Positions 45,740 to 54,595 of a DNA stretch of 64,000 nt are shown here, one piece after another; positions within the stretch are counted from its first letter, which is position 1; each line of letters begins with the position of its first letter. A program made the translations under genes and the position numbers. The stretch is taken from positions 1,922,001-1,986,000 of the forward strand of contig NZ_CP048834.1 in assembly GCF_012971745.1 (NCBI RefSeq), in the 5' to 3' direction. Source of the stretch: Starkeya sp. ORNL1 (GTDB lineage: Bacteria > Pseudomonadota > Alphaproteobacteria > Rhizobiales > Xanthobacteraceae). A model generated the notes under the pieces. It was not told the DNA's origin and searched no databases. It was given only the letters and a program-made list of their open reading frames with translations.

Positions 45740-46411
45740 CTATTTCCCGGCCGGCACGGTGGCGCCGGAAAGGGTCAGGCTGGTCTCGATGATGTTGGCG
45801 GAACCGTCCAGCTTCGGCGTCACCACGCGGACCTCGTAAAGCCCGCCCGGGACCTGGTCGGAATACATGAATACGTAGCGGCGGCCGACGAGTTCGGCGA
45901 GCTTGTCCTTGTTGGGATCGCTGGCGAACGGCGTCAGGGTGATCTTCCAGCCGTCGACCGTCTTGCCCTGATAGTCGAAGCGCACTTCCTCAACCGCGCC
46001 ATTGCCGAGCGCGTCGCGCACCCGGTTGCGGATATAAAAGGGGCTACCCTTGGACAGCGTCGCCATCTCCTTGACGTCGCGCTCCAGCAGCACGAGCGCG
46101 ATCGGATTGCCGGACATGGTGGGGAACGGGCCGGCCTCGGAGTGCTTGTCGCCGCGCAAGATGTCGACATCGGCGACGCGCCCCGCCGCATTCTCCGGCG
46201 CGGCGTCGACGCTCATCTCCAGCTTTTCGTCGAAGCTCTCGCCAAGCTCGGGCTTGGTAGTGACGTGCTTGTAGGCATAGATGATCTTCGAGCCGGGCGC
46301 GACGCTCGACAGATATGGCTTGTCGAAGAACAGCTCGGTCGAGCTCGGCGCCGCCAAAGCGGCGGTGCCGGCGAGCATGAGGGCCGCGAGGCCAATTGCG
46401 ATACGCTTCAT
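45740..46411 (-). CDS. exported protein of unknown function downstream of pqqE
   Basis: Periplasmic protein of 223 residues with a signal peptide (IGLAALMLAGTAALA). The mature sequence is beta-rich (SKIIYAYKHVTTKPELGESF, IRNRVRDALGNGAVEEVRFDY, RRYVFMYSDQVPGGLYEVRVV). I do not recognise it. It starts 19 bp after the pqqE stop and is followed after 12 bp by another exported protein, so all three are likely co-transcribed. It could serve PQQ dehydrogenase maturation or PQQ handling. Confidence 0.7.
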   Translation of the reverse strand: MKRIAIGLAALMLAGTAALAAPSSTELFFDKPYLSSVAPGSKIIYAYKHVTTKPELGESFDEKLEMSVDAAPENAAGRVADVDILRGDKHSEAGPFPTMSGNPIALVLLERDVKEMATLSKGSPFYIRNRVRDALGNGAVEEVRFDYQGKTVDGWKITLTPFASDPNKDKLAELVGRRYVFMYSDQVPGGLYEVRVVTPKLDGSANIIETSLTLSGATVPAGK

Positions 46412-46430
46412 TGAACGCTGACTCCGATCC

Positions 46431-47576
46431 CTATTGCGCCGTTTCCGGCGTCGTGAAGCGCCGGTACACATAGTCGGCATCCTTCACCGCATCCTCTTCC
46501 GCAAGCGCCAGCAGATGCCCGTGGAGCGGCGACTTGTGGCAGGCCGGGTCGGTCTCGGCGGCATCGCCGGCGATCGCCATGGCCTGGCAGCGGCAGCCGC
46601 CCCAGTCGATCTCCTTGCGCTCGCAGCTCTTGCAGAGCGGGGGCATCCAGTCGGTGCCGCGGAAGGCGTTGAAGGCCGGCGAATCCTGCCAGATCTCGCT
46701 CAGCGAATGCTCGCGCACATTCCAGAAATCGAGGTTCGGAATGGTCTCGGCGGCGTGGCAGGGCAGCACCTTGCCGGAGGGCGTGACGTTAAGCGACTGG
46801 CGGCCCCAGCCATTCATGCAGGGCTTGGGGTACTTCGCGTAATAGTCCGGCACCACGGCGTCGATGGTGAGCACGCCCTTCAGCCGCTCGCGCGCCTTCT
46901 CCACCACGTCGAGCGCCCAGAACACCTGGTCGCGGGTCGGCATCAGCGCGGCGCGGTTGCGCAGCGCCCAGCCATAATATTGCGAATGGGCGATCTCGAC
47001 CCGCTTGGCGCCGAGTCGCTGCGCCAGTTCGATGAAGTCCGGGATCTGGTGGATGTTCGCCCGGTGCACCACGGAATTGATGGTGAGCGGCAGGCCGAGC
47101 TTGCGCACCTCGGCAGCGAAGGCGAGCTTCTTCTCGTGCGCGCCCTTCATGCCCGAGACCTTCTCGGTCACCGCGCTGTCGGCGCCCTGGAAGGAGAGCT
47201 GCACATGGTCGATGCCGGCATCCGAGATCGCCTGCAGGCGCTCCGGGGTGACGCCGACGCCGGCGGTGATGAGGTTGGTGTAGATGCCCACCTTCACGCA
47301 GTGGCGGATCATGTCCTCAAGATCGCGCCGCGCGGTCGGCTCGCCGCCGGACAGGTGCACCTGCAGCACGCCGAGCTTGGCGGCCTCGGAGAACACCCGC
47401 AGCCAGGTCTCCAGATCGAGCTCGGCATTGCGGCGGTCGAGATCGACCGGGTTGGAGCAATAGGGGCATTGCAGCGGGCAGCGGTGCGTCAGCTCGGCCA
47501 GCATGCCATAGGGCGCCGGCACCGGCGGGCGCACCAGCGCCTTGGCCTCGGAAACCAGGCTGGTGATCACGTTCAT
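46431..47576 (-). CDS. pqqE: PqqE, radical SAM enzyme of PQQ biosynthesis
   Basis: Cross-links glutamate and tyrosine of the PqqA peptide, the first step of PQQ formation. The 381-residue enzyme has the radical-SAM CxxxCxxC ([14 protein letters not shown], about residue 31), [13 protein letters not shown], and the C-terminal SPASM cysteines ([31 protein letters not shown]) for auxiliary clusters. The ATG at 47576 overlaps the pqqD stop (ATGA), implying coupling to its chaperone PqqD. Confidence 0.95.
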   Translation of the reverse strand: MNVITSLVSEAKALVRPPVPAPYGMLAELTHRCPLQCPYCSNPVDLDRRNAELDLETWLRVFSEAAKLGVLQVHLSGGEPTARRDLEDMIRHCVKVGIYTNLITAGVGVTPERLQAISDAGIDHVQLSFQGADSAVTEKVSGMKGAHEKKLAFAAEVRKLGLPLTINSVVHRANIHQIPDFIELAQRLGAKRVEIAHSQYYGWALRNRAALMPTRDQVFWALDVVEKARERLKGVLTIDAVVPDYYAKYPKPCMNGWGRQSLNVTPSGKVLPCHAAETIPNLDFWNVREHSLSEIWQDSPAFNAFRGTDWMPPLCKSCERKEIDWGGCRCQAMAIAGDAAETDPACHKSPLHGHLLALAEEDAVKDADYVYRRFTTPETAQ

Positions 47577-47860
47577 GACGTCACCTCCACCATGCCCTTC
47601 TCGGCGAGCCCGCCGAGAAAGTCGCGCACATCGGTATCGACCCGCTCGCGTTCCACCGCAAAGGTGGTGATGAGGTCGTCGACGATGGCCTCGATCGAAC
47701 GCTCGCCATCGACCCGCTTGAGAATCTCCACCGCCACCGGGTCGGGGTGCAGCACGCGCTCCGGCGCCAGCAGCACCCATTGCCCGCGCGCCTCGTCATG
47801 GCGCAGCCGCACGCCGCGGGCGAGCCTGGGGATTGCGGTGGCGGCGAAGGCTTCGGTCAC
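47573..47860 (-). CDS. pqqD: PqqD, PqqA-binding chaperone
   Basis: Peptide chaperone presenting PqqA to PqqE. The 95-residue form starts at GTG 47860, which has GGAG six bases upstream. The longer form, starting at ATG 47890, adds ten residues (MRSLEELETR) and begins inside a family A repeat. Core sequence: [28 protein letters not shown] and [14 protein letters not shown], as in PqqD. The winged-helix fold and size agree with the family. Confidence 0.92.
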   Translation of the reverse strand: MTEAFAATAIPRLARGVRLRHDEARGQWVLLAPERVLHPDPVAVEILKRVDGERSIEAIVDDLITTFAVERERVDTDVRDFLGGLAEKGMVEVTS

Positions 47861-47885
47861 GCGGGTCTCCAACTCCTCCAGCGAC

Positions 47886-47992
47886 CTCATCCTGAGGTGC
47901 CCGGCGCAGCCGGGCCTCGAAGGATGCTCCTCCGAGCGCCATCTGCTTCACCATCCTTCGAGGCTCGCTCGCGCGAGCACCTCAGGATGAGG
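47886..47992. repeat. family A palindromic repeat, copy 15, inside the pqq operon, inverted arm order
   Basis: Fills the gap between the pqqC stop (47996) and the pqqD start. Its edge supplies the ATG of the longest possible pqqD frame, in the CAGGATGAGGTC block. Confidence 0.92.
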
Positions 47993-47995
47993 TCG

Positions 47996-48724
47996 TCACT
48001 TCGCCACGAAGGCGCCGGGATAGGGCATCTTCGGGTCGACATAGGCGAAATAGAGCGCGTCGAGCTGCACCCACAGCACGTTGCACTTGAACTCCAGGGC
48101 GCGGATCACCGCTTCCTGCTGTTCCGGGGTGCGGGCGTGCTGCTTGACGTATTCGAGCGCGAAATCGGCGTCGCGGGGAGCCTGCGTCAGCCGCTTGTCG
48201 AAATAGGCGAGCGTCTCCTTCGAGACGAAGTCGTAATTCTTCAGCATGCCGGCGACACGCTCGCCGATGATGCCGGGGGAGAACATTTCCGTGAGCGACG
48301 ACGCAATCGCCTCGAGCAGCGAGCGGTCGCGCACGAAGTGCACATAGGCGTCAACCGCGAAACGGGTGGCCGGCAACAGGCCGCGCAGCGAGGTGACATA
48401 ATCGCGATCGAGGCCGAGCCCGTCGGTGAGCGCCAGCCAGCGGGCGATGCCGCCCTCGCCCTCATGGTCGCCGTCGTGGTCGATGATGCGCTGGCGCCAG
48501 ATGCGCCGCAGTTCCGCCTCCTCCATGCGGGCCAGCACGGAGGAATCCTTCACCGGGATCATCGCCTGGTAGTAATAGCGGTTCAGCGCCCACGCCTGCA
48601 CCTGGCCGAGGTCGAGCTCGCCGCCGTGCAGCAGTCTATGGAACGGGTGGAGATTGTGATAGCGCCGGGCGCCGACATCGCGCAGCCGCGCCTCCAGCTC
48701 CTCGGGCGACAGCAACTGCGTCAT
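47996..48724 (-). CDS. pqqC: PqqC, PQQ synthase
   Basis: Cofactor-free oxidase of 242 residues catalysing the final ring closure and eight-electron oxidation to PQQ. Recognisable stretches: YHNLHPFHRLLHGGELDLGQVQAWALNRYYYQ, MIPVKDSSVLARM, WRQRIIDHDG and the SLTEMFSPGIIGERV region. The ATG at 48724 overlaps the pqqB stop. Length is normal for the family. Confidence 0.95.
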   Translation of the reverse strand: MTQLLSPEELEARLRDVGARRYHNLHPFHRLLHGGELDLGQVQAWALNRYYYQAMIPVKDSSVLARMEEAELRRIWRQRIIDHDGDHEGEGGIARWLALTDGLGLDRDYVTSLRGLLPATRFAVDAYVHFVRDRSLLEAIASSLTEMFSPGIIGERVAGMLKNYDFVSKETLAYFDKRLTQAPRDADFALEYVKQHARTPEQQEAVIRALEFKCNVLWVQLDALYFAYVDPKMPYPGAFVAK

Positions 48725-49644
48725 GGGCGTATCTCCATCCCGTCCTCGGCGATGTCCCATCCGGCCGCCCCGGCGGCGATCCGCTCGGGTGAGCCCTCGA
48801 TGAGCACCGGATTGGTGTTGTTGATGTGCACAAAGACCTTGCGGCCCACTTCAATGCCGTCAAAGGCAGCAATCGAGCCGCCCTCCCCCGACATCGCCAT
48901 GTGACCCATGCGGGCGCCGGTCTTGGTGCCGACGCCGGACGTGATCATCTCGTCGTCCTGCCACACCGTGCCGTCGAACAGCACGGCGTCGGCGCCGTGC
49001 AGGCGATCGCGCAACGCGTCGGTCATGGCGGCGCAGCCGGGCACGAACACGAAGCGGGCACCGCCCGCGCGCAATTCGACGCCGATGGTCTGCTCGCCCT
49101 CGACCTTGGTCTCGACGTCACCTTTTTCAAGATAGAGCGCGATCTTGCCGGGTACGGGGAAGATCTCGGCGCTCACGCCATCCACCAGTTCGAACGAGGA
49201 GCCGAGCGTCACCGCTTCGCGCGTCACCACGCCCTCGGCCAGCACGTCGAAGGCAGGGTTGGCGCGCAGCACCGCCTGTATGGCGGGGGTCGCCATCAGG
49301 CGAAAAGGCTGCGCCTCGCGCAGGCTCAGCAGCCCGGCGACATGGTCGATATCGGCATTTGTCAGCAGCACGGAGGCCACCGGTGTGTGCCGGCGGCCTC
49401 CCTTGGGATGCAAAGCCGGCACGGCTTGTATTTGCGACAGTATCTCGGGGGCGCAGTTCACCAGTGCCCAGCGCTCGCCGTCCGCACTGACCGCGACGGA
49501 CGTCTGTGTCCGTCGGCGAACGCGCGGATCACCCTCCCAGGCGAGCGTGCACACCGGACATCGGCAGTTCCATTGGGGGAAGCCCCCGCCGGCCGCCGAG
49601 CCGAGCACCACGAGACGCAGGCGGGACGCGCTCTCAGACATCAC
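48721..49644 (-). CDS. pqqB: PqqB, metallo-beta-lactamase-fold protein of PQQ biosynthesis
   Basis: Protein of 307 residues, thought to hydroxylate the cross-linked precursor. It shows LGSAAGGGFPQWNCRCPVC (zinc-binding cysteines), the metal motif in SVLLTNADIDHVAGLLSLRE and HMAMSGEGG. The second Met (49641) could also be the start. It lies 53 bp downstream of pqqA and overlaps pqqC. Confidence 0.95.
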   Translation of the reverse strand: MMSESASRLRLVVLGSAAGGGFPQWNCRCPVCTLAWEGDPRVRRRTQTSVAVSADGERWALVNCAPEILSQIQAVPALHPKGGRRHTPVASVLLTNADIDHVAGLLSLREAQPFRLMATPAIQAVLRANPAFDVLAEGVVTREAVTLGSSFELVDGVSAEIFPVPGKIALYLEKGDVETKVEGEQTIGVELRAGGARFVFVPGCAAMTDALRDRLHGADAVLFDGTVWQDDEMITSGVGTKTGARMGHMAMSGEGGSIAAFDGIEVGRKVFVHINNTNPVLIEGSPERIAAGAAGWDIAEDGMEIRP

Positions 49645-49697
49645 GATGGTTCACTTCAGTCGCGATGCCGGATCAGCGTTGTCCCGCCTCACGGGTG

Positions 49698-49775
49698 TCA
49701 GAAGTCCGCCGGGAAATAGGCGTTGACTTCCATGCCGACGCAGACTTCGACGATACGCGGAGTGTTCCAGGCCAT
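49698..49775 (-). CDS. pqqA: PqqA, ribosomal precursor peptide of PQQ
   Basis: A 25-residue peptide too short for routine gene finding. The conserved pair cross-linked by PqqE is present as glutamate 16 and tyrosine 20 (G-M-E-V-N-A-Y-F). GGAGGAAG precedes the ATG by five bases. The C-terminal P-A-D-F is unlike the basic ends of many PqqA peptides, and there is a cysteine at position 12. Position directly before pqqB confirms identity. Confidence 0.92.
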   Translation of the reverse strand: MAWNTPRIVEVCVGMEVNAYFPADF

Positions 49776-49980
49776 TTCTGCTTCCTCCAGTGTAGTTGCT
49801 CAGTATAAACTTCATAAGAAGATTATAAGAAGCAGCTTTGCTAACGCGGCGATCTAAACCGCAAGAGTAACTTGGTCATTCGCGGCCCAAGCGTCAAGGA
49901 AATGTTCTAAACTCCTTGCGCGTCGACAATATGCCAGAGGCAGCTGTGGATGGTTGCGGTGCAATATTCGGTTACCCCTG
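49776..49980 (-). promoter_or_regulatory. pqq operon promoter and leader
   Basis: The 200 bp upstream of pqqA are AT-rich near the gene. A consensus -10 TATAAT (minus strand, 49827-49822) is flanked by two ATAAGAAG direct repeats (49814-49821, 49825-49832). No clear -35 hexamer stands at the right distance, which suggests an activator-dependent promoter. Confidence 0.5.
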
Positions 49981-50008
49981 GGCGGTGTGGGAGGGCGCTC
50001 TGCTTGAG

Positions 50009-50108
50009 CATCCTTCGAGGCCGGCCCATGGCCGGCACCTCAGGATGAGGTCCCTCTTTAAATGAACCTCATCCTGAGGTGCCCGGCACAGCCGGGCCTC
50101 GAAGGATG
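50009..50108. repeat. family A palindromic repeat, copy 16
   Basis: Left tip CGGCCCATGGCCG, right tip CCCGGCACAGCCGGG. It ends 15 bp before the response-regulator stop codon. Confidence 0.93.
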
Positions 50109-50122
50109 CTCACGGCGAGCGG

Positions 50123-50812
50123 CTACCCCGCCTCCGGCTCGAACATGAAGCCGCGGCCGCGCACCGTAACGATCAGGTGCCCGCCGCCCGGCAGCGCTTC
50201 CGCCAGCTTGTGCCGGAGATAGCCGACATAGACGTCCACCACGTTCAGCGAGGCGCCGCCATGGCCGGCCCACAGCGCGGCGAAGATGTCGGCGCGCGCC
50301 AGCGGCTCGCCGGCGTGGCGCATCAAGAGCGCCAGCAATTCCACCTCGCGCTCGGTAAGGCGCACCCGGGTCTCGCCGACCTGCGCCTGCCGCGTGTCGA
50401 GGTCGAGGCTCAGCGGGCCGGCGGTGAGGATGCGGGATTCCTCCTCGCTGTTGGAGCGGCGCAGCGCCTGCACCTTCACCCGCGCCAGCAATTCCTCGAA
50501 GGCGAACGGCTTCACGATGTAGTCGTCGGCGCCCGCCAGCAGCCCCTCGGTGCGCTCGTTCACGCTGGAGCGGGCGGACAGCATGATGATCGGCGCGGTC
50601 TGGCCGGCGGCGCGCAGCGCCTTGCACACCTCGATGCCGGAGCGGCCGGGCAGCATCACATCGAGGATGATCGCCTCCAGCGACTTGCCATTGGCGGCGC
50701 GCAACGCCTGGTCGCCATCACCCACCAGCTCGACCTGGTAGCTCTCGGAGGCAAAGCCGCGCCGCAGCAGCGAGCCGATATCGACGTCGTCCTCGACGAT
50801 CAGGATGGTCAT
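50123..50812 (-). CDS. OmpR-family response regulator
   Basis: DNA-binding response regulator of 229 residues. Receiver domain: acidic pocket VEDDVD, phosphorylated aspartate in ILDVMLPGRSG, conserved T/S position LSARSS and K in DYIVKPFAFEEL. The winged-helix effector is LTEREVELLALLMRHAGEPLARADIF with VYVGYLRHKL and TVRGRGFMF. The ATG at 50812 overlaps the stop of the kinase gene in ATGA fashion. Wait-free coupling and shared strand make it the partner of that kinase. The gene lies upstream of neither pqqA nor fae but between them. Confidence 0.9.
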   Translation of the reverse strand: MTILIVEDDVDIGSLLRRGFASESYQVELVGDGDQALRAANGKSLEAIILDVMLPGRSGIEVCKALRAAGQTAPIIMLSARSSVNERTEGLLAGADDYIVKPFAFEELLARVKVQALRRSNSEEESRILTAGPLSLDLDTRQAQVGETRVRLTEREVELLALLMRHAGEPLARADIFAALWAGHGGASLNVVDVYVGYLRHKLAEALPGGGHLIVTVRGRGFMFEPEAG

Positions 50813-52452
50813 TGCGCCGCCTCCAGGGTGATGTCCGGCATCGGTGCCGCAAGTCGAATGGTCACGCAGGTACCCCGCCTCGGGCCGTCTTCGGTCGCGC
50901 TCTCGATGGCGATGGTGCCGCCATGCCGGTCCACGATCCATTTCGCAAGTGCGAGACCGATGCCGAAACCGGTACCCTCGCGCGCTCCCGCAGTGCCGCG
51001 CCAGAAGCGCTCGAAGACGTGCGGCAGCTCGTCGCGGGGAATGCCGGAGCCGTGGTCGCGCACCTCCAGCACTACCTCCGGGCCCTGCTGGCGCGCGCTT
51101 ACACGTATGGATTCGCCCGGCGGCGAATGGCGCACCGCATTGGCCACCAGCCCCTCCAGGGTCTGGCGCAGCCATTCGCGGTCGGCATCCACCCCGAGGT
51201 CGTGGCGCTCGCAACTCGTCTCCAGCGTCAGGCCGGCGGCGCGGGCGAGCGGCAGCATGCCCTCCTTCATCTCGTCGAGCAGGTCGCACACCGGCACCAG
51301 GGCGCGCTCCAGCTCGATCTGCCCGGTCTCGGAACGGGCGATGCGCAGCAGGTCCTCGACGCGCCGGTGCAGGCGGCGGGCGCGGGCCTGGATCACCAGC
51401 AGCGCGGCGCGCAGATCCTCGGCCGGCGGGGTGCCGCCACGCAGCGTCACCTCGGCCTCGCCGAGGATCACGGTGAGCGGGGTGCGCAGCTCATGGCTGA
51501 CATCGGTGAAGAAGCGGCGCCGCGCCAGGTCGACATTCTCCAGCCGCGTATTGGCGGCGCGCAGCTCGGCGGTGCGGGCGTCGACGATCTCCTGCAGCCG
51601 CTTCTGGTCGGCCACGAGGCGCGCCTCGCGCCGCGCCAGATGCGCCGCCATGCGGTTGAAGCGGGCCATGGCGAGGCTGAGCTCATCATGGCCGGTGACG
51701 GTGAGGCGCACGTCCGAGCGGCCCTTGGCGATGGCGGCGGCGCCGGTCGCCACTTCCGCCACCCGGCGCACCAGCGAGCGGCCAAGCAATTGATAGATCA
51801 GCACTGCCAGCCCGAAGGCGAGCAGCGCGCCGGTGAGGCCCCAGGTGATGGTGCGGCGACGCAATTCGCGCACCGCCTGCTGCGCCGCCTGTCCGGCGGT
51901 GCGCTCCTCCTCCATGGCCTGGCCGAGCGGGGCGCCGAAGCCGGCGGCGAACACATCGAGCGCCACCCGCACCGCGCTGCCCGGATCGGGCGCATCGAGG
52001 GCGGTGGCGACCTGGCGGTCCAGCACCTCGAACTGCGCGCGCAGCCGCGCCAGCGTGCGGCTGCGGGCCGCCATCAGCGTGCCCTGCTCCTCGTCGCTGA
52101 TGCGCGCCACATCGGCGCCCAGCACCGCCTCGAAGCGCTGGAAGGCGTCGCGGGCGCGAGCGGCAGCATTGAGCCGGCCGGCATGCATGGTGCCGTCGGG
52201 CGCTGCCTCCTGCGCGGCCTGCAGCGAGACCAGCGCATAGTCGCCGATGCGGCCGGAGAGGGCGGACAAGAGTTCGAGCCGCTTCTGCGCGCCGACTAGG
52301 CGCTCCACCTGGTCGTTGGCGGCGCCGAGCGTGCCGACAAGCAGCGCCACGGAGGCCGCGGTGATGAGCACCGCGACAGCCAGCAGCAGCGCCATGCGCG
52401 CTCTTAAGGATGAGAAGATACCGCGCACCATGCCGGGAGCTTTCCGCCTCAT
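50809..52452 (-). CDS. sensor histidine kinase
   Basis: Membrane kinase of 547 residues. First helix about residues 19-40 (MALLLAVAVLITAASVALLVG), a mostly helical periplasmic sensor of roughly 165 residues, second helix (WGLTGALLAFGLAVLIYQLLG), HAMP, then a dimerisation box with the phospho-accepting histidine (FFTDVSHELRTPLTVILGEAE). The catalytic domain has the N-box (LVANAVRHSPPG), G1 (VRDHGSGIP), F-box and G2 (GTGFGIGLALAKWIV). Start between 52452 and 52431 is uncertain. The all-helical sensor gives no hint of the ligand; neighbours suggest a metal or redox cue. Confidence 0.88.
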   Translation of the reverse strand: MRRKAPGMVRGIFSSLRARMALLLAVAVLITAASVALLVGTLGAANDQVERLVGAQKRLELLSALSGRIGDYALVSLQAAQEAAPDGTMHAGRLNAAARARDAFQRFEAVLGADVARISDEEQGTLMAARSRTLARLRAQFEVLDRQVATALDAPDPGSAVRVALDVFAAGFGAPLGQAMEEERTAGQAAQQAVRELRRRTITWGLTGALLAFGLAVLIYQLLGRSLVRRVAEVATGAAAIAKGRSDVRLTVTGHDELSLAMARFNRMAAHLARREARLVADQKRLQEIVDARTAELRAANTRLENVDLARRRFFTDVSHELRTPLTVILGEAEVTLRGGTPPAEDLRAALLVIQARARRLHRRVEDLLRIARSETGQIELERALVPVCDLLDEMKEGMLPLARAAGLTLETSCERHDLGVDADREWLRQTLEGLVANAVRHSPPGESIRVSARQQGPEVVLEVRDHGSGIPRDELPHVFERFWRGTAGAREGTGFGIGLALAKWIVDRHGGTIAIESATEDGPRRGTCVTIRLAAPMPDITLEAAQ

Positions 52453-52561
52453 CCGGCTCAATAAAAGCCGGATGCGGATGATTTCACGACCGCGCCGGCT
52501 CTGCACGCTGCGCCGCAACACATTTAGGGAATGTTGTGAGGGAAGAGTCGCTCGGTTTCAG

Positions 52562-52661
52562 TATCCTTCGAGGCTCGCTGGCGCTCGCACCTCAGGATGA
52601 GGTTGTCCTTTTAAAGCGACCTCATCCTGAGGTGCCCGGCAAAGCCCGGCCTCGCAGGACC
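52562..52661. repeat. family A palindromic repeat, copy 17
   Basis: Left end TATCC and a decayed right end (CTCGCAGGACC). Confidence 0.9.
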
Positions 52662-52701
52662 CTCAAGCAGGACAACCCCTTCGCCTCACTCCTTAACCGC
52701 C

Positions 52702-52959
52702 TCACCCCTTCACAGCCTTCTTCGCGTCGTTCACGAAGTCCACGCACTCGTCATATTCCTTCTCGCCCAGCTCGCGCTCGGCGCCCTTGAGCGCCTTGTT
52801 GAGCTTGTCGAGCGTCGCCTTGACCGGCTTCTTGGCAATCTCCGCCTTGATCATGGCGACGCCGTCGGTGCACTCCTTGGCGTCATCCGCGAAGGCGAGC
52901 GTAGCGCCGGCGCCCAGCATCGCCGCGCCTAGCAGCAAGGTGGAAGCAAGGTTCTTCAT
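52702..52959 (-). CDS. small periplasmic helical protein with two cysteines
   Basis: Protein of 85 residues: signal peptide (ASTLLLGAAMLGAGATLAFA), then a lysine/glutamate-rich helical mature part with one cysteine near each end (AKECTDG and YDECVDF), which could form a disulfide in a helical hairpin. GGAGGA lies six bases before the ATG at 52959; an ATG two codons upstream directly abuts the ribosome site and is less likely. It is 39 bp from the cupredoxin-like gene, so probably in the same transcript. No family recognised. Confidence 0.75.
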   Translation of the reverse strand: MKNLASTLLLGAAMLGAGATLAFADDAKECTDGVAMIKAEIAKKPVKATLDKLNKALKGAERELGEKEYDECVDFVNDAKKAVKG

Positions 52960-52998
52960 GGGCATTCCTCCGATTGTCGTGCGGTTTTTTCTTCAGCT

Positions 52999-53457
52999 TC
53001 ACTTCACGGTCAAAGTGCCGGCCATGCCCTTTTCCTGCAGGCCGTCGATCCACCACTGATAGGTGCCGGTGCGGATCGGCACGAACTCCAGCGAGATGGT
53101 GCCGGCATCGTCGAACTCGATGTGATGCGGCGCGCCGTAGGGGTGGATCTCCAGATGGTTGATGACGATCTGGTTCATCCAGATATTGCGGAAGAATTCC
53201 GGCGCCATGAACTTGTATTCCTTGCCGCCATTGGAGGTGACGTTCAGCCGGTAGGACTTGCCGCCCTCCATGGTGATGTCCTTCACCGGCACCGCGAAGT
53301 CATTGCCGTTGGTATCGCCGAGCACGATCTCCGGCAGGTCGGTCCGGCCCTTGGCAAGATCGATGGCGAGGGCGGCGCGCGGCAGGATCAGCGCGCCGGC
53401 AGCCCCGGCGGCACCGAGCGCGAGCAATTGGCGGCGATTGAATTGGCGATTGTTCAT
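52999..53457 (-). CDS. Tat-exported cupredoxin-fold protein with altered copper ligands
   Basis: Periplasmic protein of 152 residues. Twin-arginine signal: NRRQLLALGAAGAAGALIL. The mature part matches the cupredoxin domain of the EfeO/FtrB-like type (GKSYRLNVTSNGGKEYKFMAPEFF, HHIEFDDAG, PIRTGTYQWWIDGLQEKGMAGTLTV). At the places where type-1 copper proteins have His, Cys and His, this protein appears to have other residues. Only the methionine of K-G-M-A-G-T is kept. It therefore probably does not bind copper in the classical way and might bind another metal or serve as a structural partner. Confidence 0.78.
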   Translation of the reverse strand: MNNRQFNRRQLLALGAAGAAGALILPRAALAIDLAKGRTDLPEIVLGDTNGNDFAVPVKDITMEGGKSYRLNVTSNGGKEYKFMAPEFFRNIWMNQIVINHLEIHPYGAPHHIEFDDAGTISLEFVPIRTGTYQWWIDGLQEKGMAGTLTVK

Positions 53458-53486
53458 ACGGGGGTCCTCCTGATCGGTGCCGGGCA

Positions 53487-54446
53487 TCAGAATTCGATGC
53501 CCAGATTGAGCTTGAGCTGCTGGCGTTCGTGGCTGATCAGGTCGAGATTGCCGTCGCTTTCCGGCGAGGAGCCGGCGACCTGATAGGAATAGGCGGCCTT
53601 GAGATAGGCCGATTTGGATACCTGGCAGTAGATGCTGGGGCCGACATAGAAGGCACCACCCTCGAAATGCTCGAAGGCGAGTCCCTCATAGCCGGCGAGA
53701 TAGCGCAGCTCGCCGCCGAGGAAGACGCCGGTCGACACCTGCCAGGAGAGCGCGCCGGAGATTTCCAGCGTCGATTCCTTCTCGGTGCCCTCCTCGCCGT
53801 CGGTCCATTCCGGCGCGTAGAGGATGTTGATGGCGCCGAACAGCTTTTCGGAGACCAGCTCCTTGTCGATCATCAGCTTGAAGGGAAGCTCGAAGCCGTC
53901 GGCCCGCTCGCCGGAATCGTCCTCGTAACGGCTCCATTCCGGCTCGACCGAAACCGCGAGCCCGAACGGCGCGTGCTCCCAGCTGAGGAAGCGGTATTTC
54001 AGCTCGGCCGAGAGGCCGTTGAAGCCGCCGCCGCTGATGTCCTCAAGCTCGGCGACATTCTCGATATCGTGATAGCCGAGCGAGGCGCCGACGCTGAGGG
54101 TGAGGTTGCGGGTGAAGCCATACTCATATTCGAGCTCGGCCTCCCAGGCGGAATAATGCGAGGAGCCCGGTTCCTCGCGATTGCGGCCGAAGGCGCCGAC
54201 CGCCGTGAGCGAGATCTCCTGCTCGCCGCGATCATTGACGTCGCTGCCGTCGGTGAAGCCGAAGATGTTCTCGCTGTCGATCTCATAGCCGCCGGCCTCG
54301 TCATCATCGTCGGCATCGGCGCGCGTGGCCGGCGCGTCGACATCCCCGGCCCGCGCGCCGCGGATCATTATCGGGCTGCCGAGAATCAGCAGCCCGGCGA
54401 CAAAGCTGGCGGCACCGACGGAATGTATTTGACTGACACGCAGCAC
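53487..54446 (-). CDS. outer-membrane beta-barrel protein, transporter-like
   Basis: Barrel protein of about 319 residues. I favour GTG at 54446 (GGAGGAA just upstream, followed by a signal peptide VGAASFVAGLLILGSPIMI); ATG at 54494 is the alternative. After an acidic N-terminal stretch (DADDDDEAGG) the sequence alternates in beta-barrel fashion (AWEAELEYEYGFTRNLTLSVGASLGY and later QQLKLNLGIEF, with a terminal phenylalanine). Same strand and 29 bp from the cupredoxin-like gene. The acidic stretch could bind cations, which is speculation. Confidence 0.75.
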   Translation of the reverse strand: MLRVSQIHSVGAASFVAGLLILGSPIMIRGARAGDVDAPATRADADDDDEAGGYEIDSENIFGFTDGSDVNDRGEQEISLTAVGAFGRNREEPGSSHYSAWEAELEYEYGFTRNLTLSVGASLGYHDIENVAELEDISGGGFNGLSAELKYRFLSWEHAPFGLAVSVEPEWSRYEDDSGERADGFELPFKLMIDKELVSEKLFGAINILYAPEWTDGEEGTEKESTLEISGALSWQVSTGVFLGGELRYLAGYEGLAFEHFEGGAFYVGPSIYCQVSKSAYLKAAYSYQVAGSSPESDGNLDLISHERQQLKLNLGIEF

Positions 54447-54595
54447 GACTTCCTCCCCACCGATTTTGTTTTGTGGGGACGGTAATGCCGACACTATCGA
54501 CTGTCTATAATATTGATTCTTATGATTTTTTTATTGTGAGACGCTCAGGATGGACCGATGTGTGACGCAACGGAATGCGCATCTTTTTCAACGAC

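Noticed and set aside
49845..49850. A -35 box for the pqqA promoter
   Set aside because: The bases at the required distance from TATAAT (GCCGCG on the minus strand) bear no resemblance to TTGACA.
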